This document shows, in pieces, positions 16,717 to 23,017 of a stretch of 23,046 nt of DNA. Under the pieces are notes generated by a model that ran no database searches, had not been told where the DNA came from, and was given only the letters and a program-made list of their open reading frames with translations. Source of the stretch: an uncultured Collinsella sp. GTDB taxonomy: Bacteria; Actinomycetota; Coriobacteriia; Coriobacteriales; Coriobacteriaceae. The position numbers and the translations under genes were made by a program. The DNA lies in contig URWW01000028.1 in assembly GCA_900551665.1 (NCBI GenBank), positions 1 through 23,046 of the forward strand, in the 5' to 3' direction. Within the stretch, counting starts at the first letter, position 1, and the number at the start of each line of letters is the position of its first letter.

Positions 16717-17379
16717 CTAACACTCCTGCGCTTGAGTGCCACCCACAGTCGTGAGCTGAGCGGACAGGTCTTCGAGCGCGTGGAAGCGATGGCTGATGGC
16801 GTTCTTCTCCTCGGGCGTGAGCTCGGCCATGGTCTTGCCGGGCGTATCGGTGGGCAGGAACAACGGGTCGTATCCAAAGCCGAAGCGCCCGCGACCCTCG
16901 CGCGCGATCATGCCCTCGCAGGCCCCCGTGCCCGTGAGGACGCAGCCGGAGGCGTCGATGAGCGCCACAACGCTCATGAAGCGTGCCGTACGATCGGCGT
17001 CCGCCACCTCCTGCATCTTGTCGAGGAGCTTGGCGTTGTTGGCCTCGTCATCACCATGAGTGCCGGCGTAGCGCGCAGAGTAAACGCCGGGCTCGCCGTT
17101 GAGCGCATCCACCACCAGGCCGGAATCGTCGGCGATGGCCGCCAGGCCCGTCGCCGCGACGGCGGCCTCGGCCTTGATGATCGCGTTCTCGACAAACGTG
17201 GTGCCGTTCTCCTCAGGGTCTTCGAAATCCCCCAACTGGCCGAGCGCCACAAACCGAACGTCGGGCAAGACCTGGCTCAAGATCGCCTCGATCTCGGTCA
17301 GCTTATGGGCGTTGCCCGTGGCGACCACGATGGTGCGCTTGGGGTCCAGGGTCTCGATGTCGATCTTCTCTAGTGCCAT
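16717..17379 (-). CDS. rdgB: XTP/dITP diphosphatase (RdgB/HAM1 family)
   Basis: Hydrolyses non-canonical purine nucleotides (XTP, ITP, dITP) to monophosphates plus pyrophosphate, keeping them out of nucleic acids. Of 220 residues, family motifs are TGNAHKLTEI (21-30), GTTFVENAIIKA, DDSGLVVDALNGEPGVYSAR, GRFGFGYDPLF, and AISHRFHALE near the C-terminus. About 15 residues precede the usual start of homology. The ATG at 17379 has AAGGAAGG upstream. It lies between rph and dtd. The 137-bp gap to rph holds a large palindrome (17406-17496), so rdgB may be expressed differently from rph. Confidence 0.96.
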   Translation of the reverse strand: MALEKIDIETLDPKRTIVVATGNAHKLTEIEAILSQVLPDVRFVALGQLGDFEDPEENGTTFVENAIIKAEAAVAATGLAAIADDSGLVVDALNGEPGVYSARYAGTHGDDEANNAKLLDKMQEVADADRTARFMSVVALIDASGCVLTGTGACEGMIAREGRGRFGFGYDPLFLPTDTPGKTMAELTPEEKNAISHRFHALEDLSAQLTTVGGTQAQEC

Positions 17380-17405
17380 TGGGGGCCTTCCTTCTCGATG
17401 TGTAA

Positions 17406-17496
17406 TTGGGGACGGGTGCGTTTTACACATCCCCTGCGGCCCGTGCGAACCGCAGGCGAGCCGCCTCGCCGATGTGCAAAACGCACCCGTCCCCAA
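17406..17496. repeat. 91-bp compound palindrome (family A) between rph and rdgB
   Basis: Arms at 17406-17431 and 17471-17496 pair at 25 of 26 positions (core TTGGGGACGGGTGCGTTTT). The 39-bp interior holds two further hairpins, CCTGCGG/CCGCAGG and GGCGAG/CTCGCC. The layout of nested stems is that of a REP/BIME-like element, and the core recurs near pepD. Confidence 0.75.
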
Positions 17497-17516
17497 ATGC
17501 ACATCGGCAAAACCCG

Positions 17517-18251
17517 CTAATCGCGGAAAGCAGTAACCTCGTTTTGCAGGTCGATGAGCTGTTTGATGCCCAGCTCACCAAGGTCGAGCAGGCGGTTCAG
17601 GCGGGCGCGGTCGAACGGCGTCTGCTCGCCGGTGCCCTGGATCTCGATGATCTCGCCGGCATCCGTGGCCACGAGGTTCATGTCGACCTCGGCATGGCTG
17701 TCCTCGGAGTAGTCGAGGTCGAGCAGCTCACAACCGTCCACCAGACCCATGGAAACGGCGGCAACCTGGCCCGTCAACGGCAGGCGGGCGATCTTGCCGG
17801 CCTCGACCCAGGCCATAAGTGCGTCGTGCAGGGCAACCCATGCGCCGGTGATGCTCGCCGTGCGGGTCCCGCCATCGGCCTGGATGACATCGCAATCCAC
17901 GGTGACCGTGTGCTCGCCCAGGGACTTCATGTTCACAACGGTGCGCAAGCTGCGACCGATCAGGCGCTCGATCTCCATGGAGCGGCCCTTGCGGTTGTTC
18001 GTCTCACGGCGCGTACGGCGATTGGTCGAAGCGGGCAACATGGCATATTCCGCGGTGACCCAGCCCTGATGGCTCGCCTTGCGCCAACCGGGCACACCCT
18101 CTTCGATGGTGGCGGCGCACAGCACCTTGGTGTCGCCGAACTCGACCAAGCAAGAGCCCAAGGCGTGCTTCATCACGTCGCGGGTGAGGTTGACCGTGCG
18201 CATCTGGTTTGCCGCGCGACCATTGGCGCGGTCGATCATCATATGTTCCAT
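17517..18251 (-). CDS. rph: Ribonuclease PH
   Basis: A phosphorolytic 3'-5' exoribonuclease that trims tRNA 3' ends using phosphate. The 244-residue protein matches the usual length. Seen are the EFGDTKVLCAATIEEGVPGW region near the N-terminus, the Arg-rich stretch RRTRRETNNRKGRSMEIERLIGRSLR, DCDVIQADGGTRTASITGAW, and the C-terminal VDMNLVATDAGEIIEIQGTGE with conserved acidic residues. Start at 18251 has AAAGGA upstream, but a second ATG three codons later is close. The start region carries overlapping palindromes: GTTCCATGGAAC spans the start codon and GGAACACGTTCC lies next to it. It lies between murI and rdgB, as in many Gram-positive genomes. Confidence 0.96.
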   Translation of the reverse strand: MEHMMIDRANGRAANQMRTVNLTRDVMKHALGSCLVEFGDTKVLCAATIEEGVPGWRKASHQGWVTAEYAMLPASTNRRTRRETNNRKGRSMEIERLIGRSLRTVVNMKSLGEHTVTVDCDVIQADGGTRTASITGAWVALHDALMAWVEAGKIARLPLTGQVAAVSMGLVDGCELLDLDYSEDSHAEVDMNLVATDAGEIIEIQGTGEQTPFDRARLNRLLDLGELGIKQLIDLQNEVTAFRD

Positions 18252-18323
18252 GGAACGTGTTCCTTTCAGAAGTGGTATTGAACGCCGGGCGGCCCAGCTT
18301 CTCGTCCGCGGTCCCCACGGGCG

Positions 18324-18385
18324 ATTGGGGCCTGCCCTCGAGATGAGAAAAACGAGCAATTGGGGGGCAGGCACCAATTGAGACG
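18324..18385. repeat. Family A-like repeat abutting the murI stop codon
   Basis: ATTGGGGCCTGCCC at 18324-18337 pairs with GGGCAGGCACCAAT at 18365-18378, with one mismatch. The right side then runs TTGAGACGTTA into the murI stop codon. The same junction, TTGAGACATTA, is at the pepD stop. An extra CAATTGGGGGG copy lies inside. Confidence 0.6.
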
Positions 18386-19264
18386 TTACAGACCGCGAAG
18401 CTCGTCGAGTGAGATGTGCTCGATGCTCTTGAGGGGCTGCCCGAAGATGAAGCTACCCGCAGCAGCGAACTCGGCGATGTTATCCGAGGTCGTGGCAAAG
18501 CGGTGCTCCGGCTGCGCCGTCTGAGGGGCGAGCAGGTCACGGCGGCTCAAGATGTCCTCGAGCTCACGCGTCGTCTCCTCCGCCGAGGACACCACGCGCA
18601 CATCGGGACCGAGTGCATGGCGAATCGGACCGGCCAGCAAGGGGAAATGCGTGCAGCCGAGCACCACGGTGTCCACCTGCGCGCCGCCGTTGATGATGGG
18701 CGCGAGTGTGCGCTCGACCTCCACGCGATTCTCGAGCGTGTCGAAGATGTCCCCATTTTGCAGCCAGCGCTCCTGCAGGTGGGCGCCGGTGGCGAGCTCA
18801 TGCTCGACGATCTCGACAAAACTCGGGGCGGGGCATCCGTACACATCCACGCCCGCATCCAGATCCTGGATGGCGCGCGTGTAGGCGCCGGTTCGAACGG
18901 TGAGCGGCGTGGCGAGCACACCGACCTTGCGCGTACGCGTGGAGTTGATGGCGGCGCGTGCGCCCGGCGCGATCACACCGATCACCGGCACGGGCAGCAC
19001 CTGCTGAGCGATGCGCAGACCCGCCGCGGTGGCAGTGTTGCACGCGATCACCATGATCTTGACCTCGTGCTCGGCGAGCCACCTGCCCGCCTGCAGCACA
19101 AAGGAGCGCACCTCCTCCTCGGGACGCACGCCGTAGGGGCACCGCTTGGTATCTCCCACGTAGTAAATCGACTCATGCGGCAGCGAGGTGGCGATGCACC
19201 GCGCAACCGTGAGACCGCCCAATCCGGAGTCGAACACGCCGATGGGGCGCTCGCAATCTCTCAT
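18386..19264 (-). CDS. murI: Glutamate racemase
   Basis: MurI interconverts L- and D-glutamate without a cofactor, supplying D-Glu for peptidoglycan. The 292-residue protein has GVFDSGLGGLTVAR (9-22, Asp12 and Ser13), YVGDTKRCPYG (35-45), the first catalytic Cys in ACNTATAAGL (Cys75), and the second in LGCTHFPLL (Cys204). The start at 19264 has GGGAGG 4 bases upstream; upstream in-frame ATGs at 19291 and 19279 lack this. It lies 27 bp downstream of the HAD phosphatase gene and upstream of rph. Its stop codon runs directly into a palindromic repeat that recurs elsewhere in the window. Confidence 0.96.
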   Translation of the reverse strand: MRDCERPIGVFDSGLGGLTVARCIATSLPHESIYYVGDTKRCPYGVRPEEEVRSFVLQAGRWLAEHEVKIMVIACNTATAAGLRIAQQVLPVPVIGVIAPGARAAINSTRTRKVGVLATPLTVRTGAYTRAIQDLDAGVDVYGCPAPSFVEIVEHELATGAHLQERWLQNGDIFDTLENRVEVERTLAPIINGGAQVDTVVLGCTHFPLLAGPIRHALGPDVRVVSSAEETTRELEDILSRRDLLAPQTAQPEHRFATTSDNIAEFAAAGSFIFGQPLKSIEHISLDELRGL

Positions 19265-19291
19265 GGTTCCTCCCGTCATGCGCTTTCGCAC

Positions 19292-20215
19292 CTATGCGCG
19301 GACCGCCAACAGGGCCTTCGCCATATACCCCCAGCCCTCGACGACCTTGCCGCGCGTGAGGTAGACGTTATCGTTCTCAGCGATGAGCGCAGGCGTGGCG
19401 GGGTCCTTGAGGGCGTTCTCCACGCACACAAAGGTTCCCACGTACGGGGCGGCGAGGAAATCGGACTCCGAGTCGCCGATGGCGAGGGTCTCCGAGCGGT
19501 CGATGCCGCGAAGCTCGCAGAAGCGCTCGATGCCGCGACCCTTGTTAAGGCCGGCGGGCATGATATTGAACGCGCGGCCGGGGCCGTCCTCGCCAAGCTC
19601 CAACGTGGTGGGCTTGGAGACATGGGTCAGGTAGCCGTTGTTGCCCCACACCAGGCCGAGGCCGGCGACGTCGATCATCGCCTGGGCCTCCTCATCGGGC
19701 ACCTCGCCGCGCATGCCGACCGTGACCTCGCGGTATTTGATACCGTTTGCCATGTCGTTGTGATACTCGATACGACCGGGCCAGCGGTCGATGATGCCCT
19801 GGCAGACGCCCGCTTGCTCAATCACCTGATGCGGGGTGAGGCCGCAATCGGGGTCGTAGGGCATGTCCCCGGTGAAGTACTCCCACTTGTTCGCCTTGAG
19901 GTCGAGCATGAGCAGGCCGCCCATCTCGCCGATGTAGGAGTTGAAGCCCAGGATGCGCGAATCCTCGTGCATCATCACGCGAGCGCGGCCGGAGCACGGA
20001 ATGATCTCGATGCCGGCGCGCTTGAGAGCCACGATGGCCTCGACGAGTGCGGTGCTCGGGTTGCCCTCGTTATCCGAGAGAGCGCAGGAGCCAGGCGCCA
20101 GCATGGTGGCGTCAAGGTCGGTGAAGACGTACTTCACGCGGCCGAGCTTTTCACGCAGCTCGCCTGTGGGCTCGGCGGGAAGGACGGGGTAGTTCGAGAG
20201 GTCGAAGTCGCTCAT
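19292..20215 (-). CDS. HAD superfamily phosphatase (Cof/IIB type)
   Basis: A 307-residue haloacid-dehalogenase-type hydrolase. Motif I is FTDLDATML (Asp33 nucleophile, Asp35 acid) with Ala where DGT is usual. Motif II is IIPCSGRA, motif III Lys lies in NIMPAGLNKGRGIERF, and motif IV is AIGDSESDFLAA. The cap between motifs II and III is large (about residues 75-210), as in class IIB sugar-phosphate phosphatases. Before motif I there is an extra N-terminal segment of about 28 residues. Substrate cannot be told from sequence; a phosphorylated sugar or nucleotide is typical for the group. It lies directly upstream of murI with only 27 bp between, so it is probably in that operon. Confidence 0.85.
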   Translation of the reverse strand: MSDFDLSNYPVLPAEPTGELREKLGRVKYVFTDLDATMLAPGSCALSDNEGNPSTALVEAIVALKRAGIEIIPCSGRARVMMHEDSRILGFNSYIGEMGGLLMLDLKANKWEYFTGDMPYDPDCGLTPHQVIEQAGVCQGIIDRWPGRIEYHNDMANGIKYREVTVGMRGEVPDEEAQAMIDVAGLGLVWGNNGYLTHVSKPTTLELGEDGPGRAFNIMPAGLNKGRGIERFCELRGIDRSETLAIGDSESDFLAAPYVGTFVCVENALKDPATPALIAENDNVYLTRGKVVEGWGYMAKALLAVRA

Positions 20216-20266
20216 AGCAGCCTTTCTCGCGACGAAGGTTCTTCCTCACCATCATAAACAAAACGA

Positions 20267-20950
20267 TCAGCCCGAAGTGAGCAACCCGAGCTCCTCCGCA
20301 CGGCCGCGATAAAACTCGAGGTTTATAGGCCCTCCCGCGAGCGCGGCACACGAATCGAGCGCGGCGATGGCAAGGTCCAAGGACGATTCGAAGTTGCCGT
20401 GCGTTGCGAGCTCACGAAGCGCGCAGTCGAAATACGTTACATCCCTGCTCACGGGCATTCCGTCGGCGACCACCCTCAAACTGGCATCGTCTGCAAGCAT
20501 GCGACGCCATATTTCGCGCATACGAGAAGCGTCGAGTGGGCAGGCACGCGCGAGAAGCTCCCGCATTGCAGCACCGACCGCATCGATATCCCGTAAAACC
20601 CCTTCCGCATCGACTTCGATATGCGAAATCGGCACACCTTGCGGCGCCAACGACGCCATATAGCATTCCCCCAGCACATCAGACGGCTTTCCCGTGGACC
20701 ACAACCTCAGCTCGTCCGCAGCCTCAACGTGCAATGGGAATTCTCGAGAACTGCGCTCGCAAAGAAATGACGGATCGACATGGAGCCTGCTCAGCTCCCT
20801 GCTGCGCACATCGAAGCTCATGTCAGCAAGGGACCCGAATGTCAAATCATCGCAAAGCAACTCTATGTGAGGCAGATCAAGCTGAAACACGTTTTTGACG
20901 AGCTTCAGCGCCGCATACGCATTCCCATCAAAACAAACATCCACACGCAT
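20267..20950 (-). CDS. DUF1835/DUF3658-like protein
   Basis: A 227-residue soluble protein of unknown function. The N-terminus (MRVDVCFDGNAYAALKLV, then LLCDDLTFGSLADMS) follows the DUF1835 pattern of a GxxAAxxLK-like loop and a DDLsxGP-like turn. The middle ELRLWSTGKPSDVLGECYMASL fits the later part of that domain. The C-terminal half, with REIWRRMLADDASLRVVADG and DVTYFDCALRELATHG, resembles DUF3658. The fold match is by eye and moderate. Its start lies 6 bp past the stop of the small peptide gene, whose TGA forms part of a weak GTGAG binding site, so coupling to that gene is likely. The HAD phosphatase gene follows after 51 bp. Confidence 0.65.
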   Translation of the reverse strand: MRVDVCFDGNAYAALKLVKNVFQLDLPHIELLCDDLTFGSLADMSFDVRSRELSRLHVDPSFLCERSSREFPLHVEAADELRLWSTGKPSDVLGECYMASLAPQGVPISHIEVDAEGVLRDIDAVGAAMRELLARACPLDASRMREIWRRMLADDASLRVVADGMPVSRDVTYFDCALRELATHGNFESSLDLAIAALDSCAALAGGPINLEFYRGRAEELGLLTSG

Positions 20951-20956
20951 ATCGAC

Positions 20957-21115
20957 TCACGCAAAAAAGGTTTTTGATCCACTGTAATAAAAATCAATTC
21001 CGCTAAGCGACACAGCTTCTTCGGCTGGGCTGTCTGAGGCAAACACCGGAGCTAGAAGTACGCCGAGCCCGATCGGCAGAAGGAATAGCAAAACCAGCGA
21101 AAACCGTCCAAACAT
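20957..21115 (-). CDS. Small secreted or membrane peptide, unknown function
   Basis: A 52-residue frame. Residues 1-4 are polar, 5-20 are strongly hydrophobic (FSLVLLFLLPIGLGVLLA), and VFASDS suggests a possible signal-peptidase site. The remaining 28 residues are mildly acidic (SDSPAEEAVSLSGID). AGGGGG lies 8 bases before the ATG. It ends 6 bp before the DUF1835-like gene and looks like the first gene of that small operon. I recognise no family. It may be a short lipoprotein-like or signal-anchored peptide. Confidence 0.5.
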   Translation of the reverse strand: MFGRFSLVLLFLLPIGLGVLLAPVFASDSPAEEAVSLSGIDFYYSGSKTFFA

Positions 21116-21276
21116 AGCGACGCCCCCTTTTGTCAACGCGCACATTGCTTGCAGATTACCAGCGACAATTGATCATTTCGGCCTGAATGGGCGAATGGTA
21201 GATGCGTAGCCTTGTACGGCTCCCCGCATCCATGACGAGATTGCATCGGCCCGATTGTCGCACCGCTTCCTCAGCC

Positions 21277-21337
21277 CCGCGCCCCGAACGGGGTTCGAAT
21301 CCACCAGCTCCGCGCCCCGAACGGGGCTCGAATCCAC
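21277..21337. repeat. Two tandem 33-bp repeats with a tRNA T-arm-like core
   Basis: CCGCGCCCCGAACGGGG followed by (T/C)TCGAATCCAC occurs at 21277-21304 and 21310-21337 (period 33, one mismatch over 28 bp). Each copy holds a CCCCG/CGGGG hairpin and a TTCGAATCC core like a tRNA T arm, but oriented opposite to tRNA-Val. The rest of 21116-21345 has a GATGCG/CGCATC hairpin (21201-21230) and no gene. Confidence 0.65.
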
Positions 21338-21344
21338 GCACGCT

Positions 21345-21379
21345 AAACAAAAACGCGAGGGCGACACGGCCCTCGCGTT
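21345..21379 (-). terminator. Terminator after tRNA-Val
   Basis: A perfect 11-bp stem (21352-21362 with 21369-21379) has a 6-nt loop and is followed by TTTGTTT on the minus strand. It lies 10 bp past the tRNA 3' end. Confidence 0.85.
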
Positions 21380-21388
21380 CACATTCCT

Positions 21389-21464
21389 TGGTGGGCGATG
21401 AGGGATTCGAACCCCCAGCCTTGTGCGTGTAAAGCACCTGCGCTAACCGTTGCGCCAATCGCCC
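21389..21464 (-). tRNA. tRNA-Val (anticodon TAC)
   Basis: A 76-nt cloverleaf. The acceptor stem GGGCGAT pairs with ATCGCCC, and the 3' end has an encoded A-CCA. The D stem is GCGC/GCGC and the anticodon loop TTTACAC gives anticodon TAC (valine). The T arm is GGGGGTTCGAATCCCTC. The top pair of the anticodon stem is a mismatch (G-A), which does not disturb the call. Confidence 0.96.
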
Positions 21465-21474
21465 GTGGGAGCAG

Positions 21475-21480
21475 AGTATA
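21475..21480 (-). promoter_or_regulatory. -10 box of tRNA-Val
   Basis: TATACT on the minus strand lies 10 bp from the mature 5' end. The upstream 17-18 bp is GC-rich and no clear -35 is visible. Confidence 0.45.
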
Positions 21481-21513
21481 ACGGAATTCCCCCGCCCGAC
21501 CCTCTCTCCCCAG

Positions 21514-21571
21514 CGAGATATAACCAAAATCACCAAATCGATGCCCATGTTGTGACTTTGAGTATGTCTCG
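21514..21571. repeat. Family B 58-bp palindromic repeat, copy 2
   Basis: Left arm CGAGATATAACCAAAATCAC (21514-21533), 18-bp loop, and right arm GTGACTTTGAGTATGTCTCG (21552-21571). Sixteen of 20 arm positions pair. It forms the left border of the accessory nuclease locus. Confidence 0.75.
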
Positions 21572-21625
21572 GCGAATCAAATCGGGGCGACCTTCTCAGA
21601 TTGTCAAAGCACGGGAGGCACATCA

Positions 21626-21808
21626 GTGCCTGTGGACATCAGCCAATTCGGCTGTGGAAAACTCCGCATCCGTCGCGCGCCCACCCGCCGTATTCAACCA
21701 CCCGCCGAATTGTACATGCACCCCCACCGCACATCACCTGCGCGGTCAGTTTTCGGTTTGAAAGGGGGCAGGCTCACCCTCCCCCATCCAGCAGTACGGT
21801 TGACATGA
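21626..21808 (+). CDS. Possible 60-residue leader peptide upstream of the nuclease gene
   Basis: A GTG-started frame (MPVDISQFGCGKLRIRR...) has a very good GGGAGG site 7 bases upstream. It ends in a TGA that overlaps the ATG of the next gene (ATGA). The nuclease gene has no good binding site of its own, so this frame could supply ribosomes by coupling. The peptide is rich in Arg and Pro and matches nothing I recognise. It may be a leader whose only role is translation control, a degraded gene, or chance in GC-rich DNA. The region 21572-21804 holds no other feature. Confidence 0.35.
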   Translation: MPVDISQFGCGKLRIRRAPTRRIQPPAELYMHPHRTSPARSVFGLKGGRLTLPHPAVRLT

Positions 21809-22872
21809 CCGAACATGTACGCCGGCTGATTTCAATCCCTGCGACGGCACTGGAGGCAATCGATGAAACTGAGAGGGTGATGCTTCTGGGCGAGATTGCC
21901 AACAATCTATCTGTTCGCCTCGATCGGGCGGAGGCACAGGGGCTGTGGCTAACCCCCGTGGGCCATGCTGAGGAAGTCTTGCTGCGTCGCCGATTCGCAA
22001 AGGGCGAGCTAGCGTCCCCCTTCAGAGGGATGTACGCACGGTGCAGCACGTTCGAAACCGCTTCTATTCGAGAGCGGACCATCCGCACGATCCGCACGCT
22101 CGGGCTCCTGCATCCCAGCTGGGTGTTCTGCGGATACTCGGCGGCCGTGATCCACGGGCTCCAGGTGCCGAACGCCGTTCTCTGCTCCGTGCATTATTGC
22201 GCCAACGGAACGAGCCAACGCGGGTCCCCACTCGTCCGGCATCACCTTCGGCTCGCCCCTCAAGACATCGTGTTGAATACGGGGGTGTGCGTCACCTCGC
22301 TGCGGAAAACGCTCGTCGACTGTCTTTGCACTTCCGACTTTCGCGTGGGGCTGGCAATCACCGACTCCGCAATCCATTGGGAATTGGCGGGCAAGCGCGA
22401 GATCGAGTGCTGGATTGAAAAGGACGGCAAGGGGCGGCGAGGCATTCGGCAGGCTCGCGAAACCGTCGCATGGGCGGACGGGCGAAGTGAGAATGGTGGG
22501 GAATCGATTGCACGCGCGACGATGATCGAGCTCGGCTTCGTTGCCCCGTACCTGCAAGTCGAGGTTTTCGATCCAATGGAGCCGGACAACCCCAAACGCG
22601 GAGACTTTGGTTGGCAGCTTGAAGACGGAAGCTGGGTCATCGGAGAGCTCGACGGGCTCGGCAAATATCGCACGGGCGGCGTCGCCGGCACGCGAAACGG
22701 TCTTGATGCGGTAATACGCGCGCTTGCAGCGGAACGACGCAGGGAGTCCCACCTTTGTCTAAGCGGCTTCAAAATCGTCAGATTCAGCATGCGAGACGTG
22801 CTCGACACGGCGTATTTCGAACGACTGCTAACCGCCGCCGGCGTTCCCCGACGCGAGGAGCCGTCAGATTAG
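21805..22872 (+). CDS. AbiEi-like winged-helix protein with PD-(D/E)XK (DUF559/Vsr-like) nuclease domain
   Basis: A 355-residue protein. Residues about 25-80 resemble the AbiEi-type winged helix (RRRFAKGELASPFRGMYAR). Residues 100-190 follow the AbiEi-family middle region (FCGYSAAVIHGLQVP, then CVTSLRKTLVDCL). Residues 230-345 match the Vsr-like nuclease pattern: GES with Glu233, RGDFGW with Asp267, ELDG with Glu281, and Lys287 in GLGKY, so the catalytic set looks complete. The start chosen gives MTEHVRRLIS, with no ribosome binding site but an ATGA overlap with an upstream short frame. No AbiEii-type toxin gene is visible beside it. It lies between two family B palindromes, and its stop codon touches the second. 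It probably acts on DNA, perhaps in defence or element maintenance. Domain calls are by eye. Confidence 0.75.
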   Translation: MTEHVRRLISIPATALEAIDETERVMLLGEIANNLSVRLDRAEAQGLWLTPVGHAEEVLLRRRFAKGELASPFRGMYARCSTFETASIRERTIRTIRTLGLLHPSWVFCGYSAAVIHGLQVPNAVLCSVHYCANGTSQRGSPLVRHHLRLAPQDIVLNTGVCVTSLRKTLVDCLCTSDFRVGLAITDSAIHWELAGKREIECWIEKDGKGRRGIRQARETVAWADGRSENGGESIARATMIELGFVAPYLQVEVFDPMEPDNPKRGDFGWQLEDGSWVIGELDGLGKYRTGGVAGTRNGLDAVIRALAAERRRESHLCLSGFKIVRFSMRDVLDTAYFERLLTAAGVPRREEPSD

Positions 22873-22930
22873 CGAAATGCAATCAAAGTCACGAAAAGAG
22901 CCCCCGATACGTGACTTTGGTTATACCTCG
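22873..22930. repeat. Family B 58-bp palindromic repeat, copy 3
   Basis: Left arm CGAAATGCAATCAAAGTCAC (22873-22892), 18-bp loop, and right arm GTGACTTTGGTTATACCTCG (22911-22930). Fifteen of 20 arm positions pair. It begins at the base after the nuclease stop codon. Confidence 0.75.
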
Positions 22931-22936
22931 AGGGCA

Positions 22937-23017
22937 GACGGCCCAGCCGGAACCCCGCGACGGCCCAGTTGGGGCTCCGCAGCGACGACGGGCCGGCCAG
23001 GGCCCCGCGGCGGCCCA
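22937..23017. repeat. GC-rich 22-bp repeats at the right end
   Basis: Units start with GACGGCCCAG or GACGGGCCGG and end in CCCGC or CTCCGC, at 22937-22958, 22959-22980 and 22987-23008, with a partial fourth copy. The stretch beside family B copy 1 (about 10995-11055) has similar GGCCCCAG...TTGGGGC...CCGC words. No gene is seen here, and the window ends soon after. Confidence 0.5.

Noticed and set aside
21156..21623. 155-codon minus-strand frame with repeated FEPRSGRGA words
   Set aside because: It reads through tRNA-Val and the 33-bp tandem repeat; such frames commonly arise across tRNA genes.
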